Below, in pieces: positions 12,872 to 19,018 of a DNA stretch of 19,018 bases (the stretch's first letter is position 1; every line of letters begins with the position of its first letter). The DNA is taken from NCBI GenBank assembly GCA_964439885.1, contig CAYTPE010000021.1, forward strand, positions 1 through 19,018, in the 5' to 3' direction. The stretch comes from CAYTPE01 sp964439885 (lineage in GTDB: Bacteria > Patescibacteriota > Patescibacteriia > Magasanikbacterales > GWA2-37-8). Below the pieces are notes generated by a model. That model was not told the origin of the DNA and made no database searches. It saw nothing but the letters and a program-made list of their open reading frames with translations. The position numbers and the translations under genes are program-made.

Positions 12872-13873
12872 ATGAAAACCCCCCAAATCCCCATACCTAA
12901 ACTGGCAGCCGCTCTCAACATTTCGAACGAGGTCTGGTTGAAGCGTGAAGATAAGCACAAATACGGCTCGCACAAAGGACGATCCATACCGCTTATGATA
13001 GACGCGGCCTACGAAGCGGGAAAAACACATTTTGCGATCTCCTCCAGTGGTAACGCCGCTCTCGCCGCGGCGCGCGCGGTGAACTCCTACAACCGCAACA
13101 ACAAAGGTGACAAAATTTCTCTCACTATTTTGGTTGGCCAACACATCACTGATGAAAAATTAGAAAATATCAAAAAAGAAATGATAAGTGACCACATAAC
13201 GCTTCAGCAAGTTAATAATCCCAAGCAACAAGCAATACAAATGGAAAATAGTGATAAAGCGGTAAACCTGCGCCAATCCACGAACGACATCGCGCTGATT
13301 GGATATGAAGATCTCGCGAGTGAGCTGGCAAAAATTGAAGGCCTTTCAGCCGTTTTTGTCCCCACATCGTCCGGTACTACCGCGCAGGGATTGTACGAAG
13401 GATTCCAAAAACGCGGTGTTAATCCTGAGATTCACATTGTACAGACGACGAGTTGCCATCCGATAGTGGACACCCTCACGGGTGCACACAGGACGGCAAC
13501 CCCCCCTAACCTCCCCTTGGTAAGGGGAGGGAGCAACACCTCCCCCTCGCCCCTCCTTCGTAAGGAGGGGGGAACGGTATCCACCGCTCACCGAAATGGA
13601 GTTCAGGGAGAGTTGGAACAATCACTCGCTACCGCTATCGTCGACAAAGTGGCACACCGCAAAGAAAAAGTGGTAGAAGCAATACAAAACAGCCATGGTA
13701 ATGGCTGGATTGCGACGAATGAAGACATCCTCAAAGCGATTGAACTCGTGAAGCAAACGAGTGACCTCGCCATTTCTCCCAATGCCGCGCTTTCGGTGGT
13801 GGGGCTGATGCAAGCGGTGAAAAAAGGGAAAACGTGGAGCGGACCAGTGGTGTGTTTGGTGACGGGGTTATGA
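12872..13873 (+). CDS. PLP-dependent fold-type II enzyme (threonine synthase-like)
   Basis: A pyridoxal-phosphate enzyme of the tryptophan-synthase-beta/threonine-synthase class. KREDKHKYGSHKGR supplies the Schiff-base lysine (K35), SSSGNAALAAA at 57-67 is the substrate-carboxylate loop, and VPTSSGTTAQGL is the phosphate-binding turn. The usual glycine-rich GGGG turn is replaced by TSSGTT, and the KGR after the lysine differs from the KDR of true threonine synthase, so the exact reaction is open. Residues about 210-234 come from two inserted palindromes. The ATG at 12872 is favoured over an upstream non-ATG start lying in the AT-rich repeat. A terminator-like hairpin follows 58 bp after the stop. 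Confidence 0.88.
   Translation: MKTPQIPIPKLAAALNISNEVWLKREDKHKYGSHKGRSIPLMIDAAYEAGKTHFAISSSGNAALAAARAVNSYNRNNKGDKISLTILVGQHITDEKLENIKKEMISDHITLQQVNNPKQQAIQMENSDKAVNLRQSTNDIALIGYEDLASELAKIEGLSAVFVPTSSGTTAQGLYEGFQKRGVNPEIHIVQTTSCHPIVDTLTGAHRTATPPNLPLVRGGSNTSPSPLLRKEGGTVSTAHRNGVQGELEQSLATAIVDKVAHRKEKVVEAIQNSHGNGWIATNEDILKAIELVKQTSDLAISPNAALSVVGLMQAVKKGKTWSGPVVCLVTGL
13510..13570. repeat. Two palindromes inside the PLP-enzyme gene
   Basis: CCTCCCCTT-GGT-AAGGGGAGG (13510-13530) and the 21-bp CCCCTCCTT-CGT-AAGGAGGGG (13550-13570) are 19 bp apart. The second is identical to 1611-1631. They are read NLPLVRGG and PLLRKEGG, the latter in the same frame as at 1611. Confidence 0.9.
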
Positions 13874-13898
13874 TCCTAATCCACAAATCTACGAATTG

Positions 13899-13969
13899 CG
13901 AATCTACAAAAATCCGAATATACAAATGTGTATCCGAATTCGTTGATTCGGATTTTATTTGTAGATTCG
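13899..13969. repeat. CGAATCTACAAA inverted repeat
   Basis: CGAATCTACAAA (13899-13910) and its perfect reverse complement TTTGTAGATTCG (13958-13969) enclose a hairpin ATCCGAAT...ATTCGGAT. The same words recur at 15972-16016 on the other side of the glycosidase-like gene. Confidence 0.7.
13932..13960 (+). terminator. Terminator-like hairpin after the PLP-enzyme gene
   Basis: ATCCGAAT (13932-13939) pairs with ATTCGGAT (13946-13953) over the loop TCGTTG and is followed by TTTATTT. It is part of a dispersed repeat but is placed to stop plus-strand transcription before the convergent minus-strand gene. Confidence 0.5.
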
Positions 13970-13978
13970 GATCTTACT

Positions 13979-15961
13979 TTAATTCCCACTCATCACCACC
14001 AGTTCGTCTCTCCCCTCTCCATTCACATCCGTTGCGCCAAGAGTAAAACGCTGTTGACCAAAGAAACCTTTGAGTGGAAAACTTTTGAGCTTCTTACCAT
14101 TGCCGTCGAAAAATTGAACGGCGACATTTTTGCCGGTGCCTTGCAAGGTAGCAATTTCATCTCTGCCGTCGCCGTTGAAATCTCCGGTGGTGAGTTTGAT
14201 GCCACCTTTCCACGTTTTGCCGTATGGATAGAATTGTTTGAGAGGCTTCACAAACGAACTATCAAACTCAAGCACCTGACCCGCGATGCCCGGAAAGGGC
14301 GCCACGATGGCTCGGGGTGCTCCTCCATCCACAGCGCCAATGCCAACCGCAAGACCACCTTTGTATTTTTTACCAAATGGATAGATATCGTCTCTGAGTA
14401 CTTGGCCGAGATAATTCATAAGAAAAACTCTGCCACCGTCTGATGCCGAAAGCAGAATCTGCGCGTCGGCTGTGCCACTAAGTTTACCCACGGCGAGTGT
14501 GATGTCTCCGGAATACGTATCGCCAAAGGGGTAACCATCGTACCATGCTGCCCCGTTTGCGTTTAGAAACTGCACCCGCGCGCCGTCCACCACAATGCGA
14601 TCAGTTTGTCCGTCGCCGTCGAGATCGCCATTGTAAATTTTCACGCCACCCTGCTCGCCTTTTTCGAACGCGAAGAAACCGTTACGCGCGCGGCTACCAT
14701 CCATGTGATAAAATCGCAAAAACGCGCCGTTCGGGAACAAGGTATTTTGCACTGTTTTGAACGTCTTATACATCACGATACCATCACGCGCCGGGATATA
14801 CACCTGACTCACAATGGATCCGTCATTCACCGCGGTGTCTTGTTTGCCAATAATTTTTTCGTATTCGCCACCTAAATCCACTGTCTGCCCGGCCCCCGTG
14901 GGGTTCACGAGCGCCACACCATTGGTAAAGTCGCGGCGCCATACATCGCTCTGAAAAGCCGGGCGATTGCTTTGTGATACGGCAGGACCCGTGGCAGTAC
15001 CAAGATTCGCGTCATATTCATCATACCACCATGCTTGGCTATGGCTGGTCTCACCATAGTCGTAGCCGAAGTACACGTTATCGCTCATGAGACTCGAGGC
15101 AAGGCCAAAGCGCATTTTTTGATAATCTCTTTGATTGCCGGTATCGGCGGAATTGCTATTGATGACGTAAATCGGCGGTTTTACATTGTTCACTTTGTTG
15201 CGCTCGAGCGCTGTCATGATAGCGCTCCACGAACCACCCGACTCCCAGGGCGTGGGAAAACTTTCGAACATGCGACCGTTCACGTCCTTTTGCAGCTGTG
15301 TGTTGGAGCTACCATTAATAACAATAATTGGCACACTAAGCTGGCTACGGGCGGTTTGGAGCAAATATTGCATACGACCAACCCACGTGCGCACGGCATT
15401 CGCGCTGCCATCGGGCACGCCATCACCATCGAGGTCCACCGTGTTCATATCGGTATTGATGATACCGTCCGAAACCATGTCGAAAAAGATGCCATCGACA
15501 TTTTTGATCGGTTGCACATACTGCTGCACAAACCCCACCAAATACTGCGACCATTCCGCCGACATATTGGTGAGCGCGAGGCCCGGCCACGGTGTGCGTA
15601 TTTGGCCGCTGCTATCTTTGAGCCACCACTGATCTTGCACGCGCATATTGCGAAACACAGCATCGTTGCTCCAATACATAGTGTTGTAGCTCTGGCTCGG
15701 CACGTATGCCAAAATAATGACGCTCGGATTTTTGCGCTTCAGGGCGTCGATCTGCGACTCATGCAGCGCAATTTGGTCGGGAGTGAAAATAAGCAACTGC
15801 GATTTGGCAAAATAATCCCATGATTGGGTATCGCTCGGGAGCGGCCCCAGGAAATAGTTTGCAATAAGTGGAGCCGATAGTACTTTTTGCGAATCGTAAA
15901 GCGGAGCAAGGTAGAAGCTCAGCAATAGTGCGGTGAGGATGGTCCAGATACACTTACGCAT
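13979..15961 (-). CDS. Secreted glycoside hydrolase-like protein with FG-GAP repeats
   Basis: The 660-residue protein begins with a signal peptide (MRKCIWTILTALLLSFYLAP). Residues about 33-400 look like a TIM-barrel putative glycosidase of the hypothetical GHL15 type: VIILAYVPSQS, the strand VDGIFFDMVSDG at 155-166 with candidate catalytic D156/D161, PIIVINGSSN, then a C-terminal beta region. DLDGDGVPDG at 176-185 is an EF-like calcium loop embedded in the barrel. Residues about 400-660 contain integrin-like FG-GAP/VCBS repeats: DLDGDGQTDRIVV, DFNGDGRDEIATL and DVNGEGRDELVVM, with intervening YPFG units repeated four times. It probably acts at the cell surface on polysaccharide; the FG-GAP part may bind carbohydrate or protein. 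Chain specificity is not inferable. Confidence 0.85.
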   Translation of the reverse strand: MRKCIWTILTALLLSFYLAPLYDSQKVLSAPLIANYFLGPLPSDTQSWDYFAKSQLLIFTPDQIALHESQIDALKRKNPSVIILAYVPSQSYNTMYWSNDAVFRNMRVQDQWWLKDSSGQIRTPWPGLALTNMSAEWSQYLVGFVQQYVQPIKNVDGIFFDMVSDGIINTDMNTVDLDGDGVPDGSANAVRTWVGRMQYLLQTARSQLSVPIIVINGSSNTQLQKDVNGRMFESFPTPWESGGSWSAIMTALERNKVNNVKPPIYVINSNSADTGNQRDYQKMRFGLASSLMSDNVYFGYDYGETSHSQAWWYDEYDANLGTATGPAVSQSNRPAFQSDVWRRDFTNGVALVNPTGAGQTVDLGGEYEKIIGKQDTAVNDGSIVSQVYIPARDGIVMYKTFKTVQNTLFPNGAFLRFYHMDGSRARNGFFAFEKGEQGGVKIYNGDLDGDGQTDRIVVDGARVQFLNANGAAWYDGYPFGDTYSGDITLAVGKLSGTADAQILLSASDGGRVFLMNYLGQVLRDDIYPFGKKYKGGLAVGIGAVDGGAPRAIVAPFPGIAGQVLEFDSSFVKPLKQFYPYGKTWKGGIKLTTGDFNGDGRDEIATLQGTGKNVAVQFFDGNGKKLKSFPLKGFFGQQRFTLGATDVNGEGRDELVVMSGN

Positions 15962-15971
15962 ATGATGTGAT

Positions 15972-16016
15972 CCGAATCTACGGATGACGCTTTCGAATCT
16001 ACTAATATCCGAATAT
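15972..16016. repeat. CCGAATCTAC repeat
   Basis: CCGAATCTAC (15972-15981) and CGAATCTACTAATATCCGAA (from 15994) repeat the vocabulary of 13899-13969. Copies therefore lie on both sides of the glycosidase-like gene. Confidence 0.6.
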
Positions 16017-16036
16017 TACAATTTAATTCGACAATC

Positions 16037-16130
16037 TGTCATCCTGAGGGGGTTCACCCCGAAGGATCCCTTTCACCATCAAACCTTTGTCGCTCGAAAG
16101 GGATTCTTCGGCTACGGCCTCAGAATGACA
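16037..16130. repeat. Gene-less GIY-YIG-type paired repeat
   Basis: The left arm starts TGTCATCCTGAGGGGG. About 15 bp after it comes an inverted partner from CGAAAGGGATTCTTCG to CTCAGAATGACA (ends 16130). The overall length is 94 bp, close to the 89-bp copy in the FAD gene. Confidence 0.85.
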
Positions 16131-16161
16131 GTAAAATAAATGCTCGAAACCCCGAGGCCCC

Positions 16162-16201
16162 AGGGATTCTTCGTCCCGAGTACTCGAGACTCAGAATGAC
16201 A
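16162..16201. repeat. Single right arm of the same family
   Basis: AGGGATTCTTCG at the left and CTCAGAATGACA at 16190-16201 match the right arms of the family. The sequence that follows (GACAGTGAAACAAGTGCTCG) is a diverged duplicate of 16127-16146, so this looks like a local tandem duplication of about 70 bp. Confidence 0.65.
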
Positions 16202-16249
16202 GTGAAACAAGTGCTCGGAGTCGTAACAAACAAAACTTCCCTTTCGCCG

Positions 16250-16540
16250 TTATACCCACTCACTGCTTAAATTAATCCACGACTTATTAACTGATCGAAT
16301 TAAATCTTCCTTAAATTTTCTTCCCTTACCTTTTACATACTTTTCTCGAGCAATGGACTGATTTACATCAGAAAAATTTTCGTAATAAACTAATTTTGTA
16401 CATCCATATTTCTTACTAAAACCATCAATCAAGCCTTGCTGGTGTTCGGACACTCTGCGTTCCAAATCGTTGGTGACTCCGACATATAATGTTCCACTTT
16501 CACTGGCCATGATGTAGACAGAGTAATTGTGATTTTTCAT
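16250..16540 (-). CDS. GIY-YIG nuclease domain protein
   Basis: A 96-residue single-domain protein of the GIY-YIG endonuclease superfamily (small YhbQ/UPF0213-like type), probably cutting DNA; these are also found in homing nucleases and UvrC. The GIY motif is YSVYI (residues 6-10) and YIG is LYVGVT (18-23). R28/R29, H33 and the catalytic E66 in SIAREKYVKG are present, followed by the KGxxRKFKEDLI end. It appears complete. It starts at ATG 16540, 4 bp from one repeat arm, and is AT-rich compared with the flanking large genes, consistent with a separate origin. Its position inside arms that also occur without it elsewhere suggests a link between nuclease and repeats. Confidence 0.92.
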   Translation of the reverse strand: MKNHNYSVYIMASESGTLYVGVTNDLERRVSEHQQGLIDGFSKKYGCTKLVYYENFSDVNQSIAREKYVKGKGRKFKEDLIRSVNKSWINLSSEWV

Positions 16541-16608
16541 ACAGTGGTGAAAGGGATTCTTCGGGGTGAATCCCCTCAGAATGACAATTGCGATCTGCTT
16601 TGTGTGTA

Positions 16609-16637
16609 AGGGATCCTTCGCTGCGCTCAGGATGACA
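16609..16637. repeat. GGATCC/TGTCATCCTGAG repeat arm
   Basis: AGGGATCCTTCG followed by CTGCGCTCAGGATGACA matches the family arms, read on the opposite strand as TGTCATCCTGAGCGCAGC. It lies 22 bp from the outer right arm of the GIY-YIG element. Confidence 0.8.
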
Positions 16638-16698
16638 GACAGTTGCTTTTCCGCCTTTACCTACATACCTACTCTGCTTACAAACATCCTCTGCCTCT

Positions 16699-18183
16699 TT
16701 AATCTTTCACAAAATTCCACGCCAGTTTGTCTTCGCGCCAGTAATGGAAGACAACACCGACGGCGAGCCAGAAGTACATCATGAGGGTGCGCATTTCAAA
16801 ATAGGGTCCGAAGATGCCGAAGACCATGATGGCGATGCAGGCGCCGGTGAGGCCCTGGGCGAAGGTGGTTTGAAAAACAGTTTTGCCTTTGTCTGCCATA
16901 AACCAGGCGCCGCGGCTGATTTCCACAAAAAGGCCGACCCACGCAATAAGGCCAAGCGTGCCGACTTCTCCCCAGATACTCATCCAGTTGCTGTCGATTT
17001 GGCCGGCAACGTTTTGGATGCCAAAGGGTAAGTGCAGTTTGTCGTACGCCGTCGTATTCACGAGTGCCGCGGCGACACCGCCACCGTAGTTGCCGGGGCC
17101 AACCCCAACGAGCGGCGCGGCGCGCACTACCACGCGTGGAGTATTGATAAGGAAGAAGATACGGCCATAGCCTTGATAATTTTGTTTCCAGCTGTACCAG
17201 CTGACTGCTTCTACCAAACGCTCGCTCACAGTTTGGCTCTGCTTATCGAGCACGCCACCACCATAACTATTGGTAAGCACCACGCCAAGCAGCACTACGC
17301 CTCCGGCTACAATAGCGGTGAGCAGCATTTTTACTAATTTCTTGTCGCGCACAATATAATGCGCCATGAAGAGAATGCCCGCGAGGCACCCGAGCCAGCT
17401 GGCGCGCGAATACGTAAAGAGCAGCGCGACGAGCAGCACGCCCATTATTACTTTGCTCCACACCGCTTCGTCTTCGGTGCGGGCCCGATAGAGCCACGGG
17501 TAGTAAAATAAAATAATAACCACCAAAAAACTACCAAGCCGATCGTAGCGCCCCAGTGTGGCAAAAACTCTCTGGCCCGGAGCCCAAAATTGATTGAGCC
17601 CTTCGAGCTGGATACCGTCGAGTGATACGGTATCGGAAAAAAAGAGATATGGGTCGAGCGCGCCGCGGGAAAAATATTGCACAATCGCGAGCAGCGCTTC
17701 GAGCACCGCGATGGTGCCGCCGAGCCAGACAAATTTTTTGATGGTTTCGGTGGGGTAATCTTCGAGAATAATCACGAGAAATACGAGCGCAAATCGCGTG
17801 AGCTGACGCACGCCGAGCAGCCAGGTAAACGCGCTATATTGATTCGCGATAAGCGATACAGCAGCGATAATAAAATAGAGCGCCATCCATTTGTTGAGCG
17901 GCGTGCGCGGAAAAATTCGCCCCGTGCGCCGTACATAGCGCCCCCAACTGATGAGCGCGGTGCTGTAGAGAACTAGTTCGGGAAAATATTTGCCGAGCGC
18001 GTAGTAGTCGATGGGGATATAGCGCAGCACCAGTGTTTCGAGTGGAAACCAGACAAGCAGCGCGTACAAGAGGTAGTGACTTTTTCCGCTCGCAAACAAA
18101 AAAACGACGGCCAGGGAAAAAGCCAGGCCGAGCAGGAGGAGCGTGAACCAATGCGTGAGGAGGTAGATGTAGGCGTCGTGCAT
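16699..18183 (-). CDS. O-antigen ligase/polymerase family membrane protein
   Basis: The 494-residue protein has about eleven to twelve hydrophobic helices and a large extracytoplasmic loop in its C-terminal half, the layout of the Wzy/WaaL O-antigen ligase family. Matching family patterns are LLFTYSRASWLGCLAGIL, PLVGVGPGNYGG with an arginine-rich approach, and NWMSIWGEVGTLGLIAWV. Family members polymerise or transfer lipid-linked polysaccharide repeat units at the outer face of the cytoplasmic membrane. The ATG at 18183 is preferred to the in-frame GTG at 18192. A leader of about 85 bases from the promoter at 18275-18303 contains a small hairpin (18221-18241). It shares orientation with the glycosidase-like gene upstream of it on the map. 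Confidence 0.87.
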   Translation of the reverse strand: MHDAYIYLLTHWFTLLLLGLAFSLAVVFLFASGKSHYLLYALLVWFPLETLVLRYIPIDYYALGKYFPELVLYSTALISWGRYVRRTGRIFPRTPLNKWMALYFIIAAVSLIANQYSAFTWLLGVRQLTRFALVFLVIILEDYPTETIKKFVWLGGTIAVLEALLAIVQYFSRGALDPYLFFSDTVSLDGIQLEGLNQFWAPGQRVFATLGRYDRLGSFLVVIILFYYPWLYRARTEDEAVWSKVIMGVLLVALLFTYSRASWLGCLAGILFMAHYIVRDKKLVKMLLTAIVAGGVVLLGVVLTNSYGGGVLDKQSQTVSERLVEAVSWYSWKQNYQGYGRIFFLINTPRVVVRAAPLVGVGPGNYGGGVAAALVNTTAYDKLHLPFGIQNVAGQIDSNWMSIWGEVGTLGLIAWVGLFVEISRGAWFMADKGKTVFQTTFAQGLTGACIAIMVFGIFGPYFEMRTLMMYFWLAVGVVFHYWREDKLAWNFVKD

Positions 18184-18220
18184 ATAATGCACTAGGTGGT
18201 GAGATTATGTCCATCTGAAC

Positions 18221-18241
18221 GTACGGAAGTACGAACCGTAC
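18221..18241 (-). promoter_or_regulatory. Leader hairpin of the O-antigen ligase-like gene
   Basis: GTACGG (18221-18226) and CCGTAC (18236-18241) form a 6-bp stem around AAGTACGAA, itself containing the palindrome GTAC. It lies in the predicted 5' leader. Function is unknown; it may be a small protein-binding palindrome. Confidence 0.3.
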
Positions 18242-18274
18242 TAAAATACGAAACGAATCAATAGAATTGCCTAT

Positions 18275-18303
18275 AGTATAGCCGAAAATGGATGGTTTGA
18301 CAA
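18275..18303 (-). promoter_or_regulatory. Promoter of the O-antigen ligase-like gene
   Basis: On the minus strand TTGTCA (18303-18298) and TATACT (18280-18275) are exactly 17 bp apart. Its -35 box shares five bases with the -35 box of the opposing promoter at 18297-18325. Confidence 0.7.
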
Positions 18304-18325
18304 ACGACAATTTGGTCGATATACT
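18297..18325 (+). promoter_or_regulatory. Promoter of the coiled-coil gene
   Basis: TTGACA (18297-18302, perfect consensus) and TATACT (18320-18325) are exactly 17 bp apart, 30 bases before the ATG at 18356. It is the strongest promoter match in the window. Confidence 0.82.
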
Positions 18326-18355
18326 ACCCTATATTCATTCTTAATTTTAATTTGT

Positions 18356-18667
18356 ATGGAGGATACAAACCAACGAACCCTCGAAGATATCTTAGAGGCA
18401 GTGACGTTTATCAAGGATAATGCGGTCACTAAAGATGAGTTCAGTCAATTGAAACAGAAGGTAACTGCCATAGAGTCCCAAATGGTGACCAAAGAATACC
18501 TGGATGATAAAATGAGTGACCTAAAGGGCGACATGACGATTCTTATCCGCAAAGAAGACACAAAAGTAAAAGTGCTGGTGAAAAAGTTAGAACAAAAAAA
18601 TATACTTACAAAAACAGATGCCCAGGAAATTTTGGATATGGAACCATTCCCCTCGCTGGCGTTATAA
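18356..18667 (+). CDS. Small coiled-coil protein
   Basis: The 103-residue acidic and lysine-rich protein is almost wholly helical with heptad-like spacing through about residues 8-85 (VTKDEFSQLKQKVTAIESQMVTKEYLDDKM...). It ends in a short hydrophobic tail after MEPFP. I associate short coiled-coil proteins of this style, including the MEPFP end, with CPR genomes, but have no function for them. It is a single-gene unit with its own consensus promoter (18297-18325) and strong terminator (18677-18707), which implies substantial expression. No Shine-Dalgarno precedes the ATG. Confidence 0.75.
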   Translation: MEDTNQRTLEDILEAVTFIKDNAVTKDEFSQLKQKVTAIESQMVTKEYLDDKMSDLKGDMTILIRKEDTKVKVLVKKLEQKNILTKTDAQEILDMEPFPSLAL

Positions 18668-18676
18668 AAAGTAATT

Positions 18677-18707
18677 AAAAAATCCCGACTATGTATCGGG
18701 ATTTTTT
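18677..18707 (+). terminator. Rho-independent terminator
   Basis: AAAAAATCCCGA (18677-18688) pairs perfectly with TCGGGATTTTTT (18696-18707) over a seven-base loop, giving a GC stem followed by six T. It lies 10 bp after the stop of the coiled-coil gene; the symmetric A-run would let it work on both strands. Confidence 0.92.
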
Positions 18708-18774
18708 GTTTCATCACTATCCACTTCCCTACTTAGGAACTGAATACTGATGGAAGGTCGTGCGCCGCAGCGAA

Positions 18775-18806
18775 CGACCGAACCCGCTAGCCTAGCCGTT
18801 CGGTCG
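18775..18806. repeat. GC-rich hairpin
   Basis: CGACCGAAC (18775-18783) pairs perfectly with GTTCGGTCG (18798-18806) over a 14-base loop containing GCTAGC. It is 48 bp past the stop of the GC-rich minus-strand gene, so it may be that gene's transcription end, though no T-run follows. Confidence 0.5.
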
Positions 18807-18853
18807 ACGCCGGGTGGGCGTGTTGCGAAGGGAGGTTGGGGTTGAGAGAGGAT

Positions 18854-19018
18854 CTAGGGGACGCAGACGGGGGCGAACCCCCCGTCGGCGAGGATCTTGT
18901 ACGACGTGCCCGGCGGGCACGCGCACTTGCCGGCGACGCAGACGGCGGGGTTGCCGCCGTTCCAATCCCAGCAGTCGCCGTCCACCTTGCACCCCATGCC
19001 GATGTCGCAGTAGTAGCG
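18854..19018 (-). CDS. Cysteine-rich protein, C-terminal fragment (foreign composition)
   Basis: The frame runs in from beyond the right edge and ends at TAG (18856-18854), giving 54 visible codons. Fifty-three of these 54 end in G or C, the only exception being one GAT, which is strong evidence of true coding in a very GC-rich genome. The fragment has seven cysteines, in patterns such as YYCDIGMGCKVDGDCW and GKCACPPGTSY, and ends PVCVP. This looks like an extracellular disulfide-rich (EGF- or EB-like) module. Nothing else in the window has this composition. The host could be a GC-rich bacterium or a eukaryote; I cannot say which. Confidence 0.7.
   Translation of the reverse strand, partial: RYYCDIGMGCKVDGDCWDWNGGNPAVCVAGKCACPPGTSYKILADGGFAPVCVP

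Larger units (their letters stand above)
16037..16586. mobile_element. Inverted-repeat element carrying a GIY-YIG nuclease
   Basis: The left arm 16037-16078 (starts TGTCATCCTGAGGGGG, ends CCCTTTCACCA) and the right arm 16545-16586 are inverted copies, identical at 39 of 42 positions. The only gene between them is the GIY-YIG protein at 16250-16540. The right arm lies 4 bp upstream of its ATG. Further arms of the same family sit beside these (16093-16130, 16162-16201, 16609-16637), so the gene lies in a repeat cluster. No target duplication is evident. That it moves as a unit is inference. Confidence 0.65.
18750..19018. other. Abrupt shift to GC-rich sequence
   Basis: Bases 18661-18720 contain 16 G/C of 60, while 18901-18960 contain 47 of 60. 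The change falls near 18750 with no recognisable repeat arm at the boundary. The segment ends at the window edge. Either a chimeric contig join or inserted foreign DNA would explain it. Confidence 0.8.

Noticed and set aside
13932..13960. Promoter for the glycosidase-like gene within the CGAATCTAC repeats
   Set aside because: That gene is read on the minus strand and starts at 15961, so a promoter here would be at its 3' end; the hairpin with T-run fits a terminator better.
15035..15823. Plus-strand open frame of 262 codons opposite the glycosidase-like gene
   Set aside because: It is the antisense shadow of a gene with signal peptide, barrel and FG-GAP motifs; its product is rich in His/Ile/Ala as expected from reverse reading of GC-rich codons.
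16037..16637. CRISPR array
   Set aside because: The repeats are inverted pairs of varying length with irregular spacing and no cas genes, not direct repeats with regular spacers.
18792..18992. Minus-strand 66-codon frame in the GC-rich tail
   Set aside because: Its product is arginine-rich and low in complexity, whereas the overlapping frame ending at 18854 has seven cysteines and 53 of 54 G/C third positions, so this one is a shadow.

Overview
The window looks like part of a Candidate Phyla Radiation / Patescibacteria (Parcubacteria-like) genome. The reasons are compact, mostly SD-poor genes, peptidoglycan genes (MurB, MraY, a Mur ligase) scattered instead of in a dcw cluster, a short coiled-coil protein of a type I associate with CPR genomes, TATACT-type -10 boxes, and very many short palindromic repeats, several of them inside open genes. 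TGA acts as stop (for example DUF559 at 3019-3021 and the zinc ribbon at 12561-12563), so the code is the standard bacterial one. The phylum call is inference; no marker RNA gene is present.

Layout. 1-1143: AT-rich repeats, murB (minus) and a near-leaderless promoter. 1152-3862: an ATP-grasp gene, a 503-bp inverted-repeat element carrying a DUF559 nuclease, and an NlpC/P60-like gene. 3863-6644: two repeat hairpins, an FAD oxidoreductase (minus), overlapping divergent promoters and mraY. 6717-11491: a tight plus-strand run (small membrane protein, deoxyribosyltransferase-like protein, ATE/GNAT-like protein, HExxH metallopeptidase, HExxE protein, Nudix, MurC/Mpl-type ligase with a 10-N gap). 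11538-13873: a structured repeat, a second Nudix, a LysW-like zinc ribbon (minus) and a fold-type-II PLP enzyme. 13979-18183 (minus): a secreted glycosidase-like/FG-GAP protein, a GIY-YIG nuclease inside an inverted-repeat cluster, and an O-antigen ligase/polymerase-like membrane protein. 18356-18707: a coiled-coil protein with a clean promoter and terminator. From about 18750 composition switches to very GC-rich, and the last 165 bases encode the C-terminus of a Cys-rich protein with almost exclusive G/C third positions: an assembly chimera or foreign DNA.

Most interesting pattern. Two different small nuclease genes are each framed by long inverted repeats: DUF559 by 50-bp arms (2541-2590 / 2994-3043) and GIY-YIG by 42-bp arms that are 39/42 identical (16037-16078 / 16545-16586). 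Nuclease-free inverted pairs resembling these arms are scattered through the window, many in frame inside conserved enzymes (ATP-grasp, FAD oxidoreductase, ATE-like, Mur ligase, PLP enzyme), where they add short extra peptides. I propose, as inference, that these are full-length and deletion-derived (MITE/REP-like) forms of two nuclease-linked repeat systems, comparable in logic to RAYT-REP and to Rickettsia palindromic elements.

The cell-envelope genes (MurB, MraY, Mur ligase, NlpC-like, glycosidase-like, O-antigen ligase-like) give the ordinary content a wall and surface-polysaccharide theme, but they are not in one operon.
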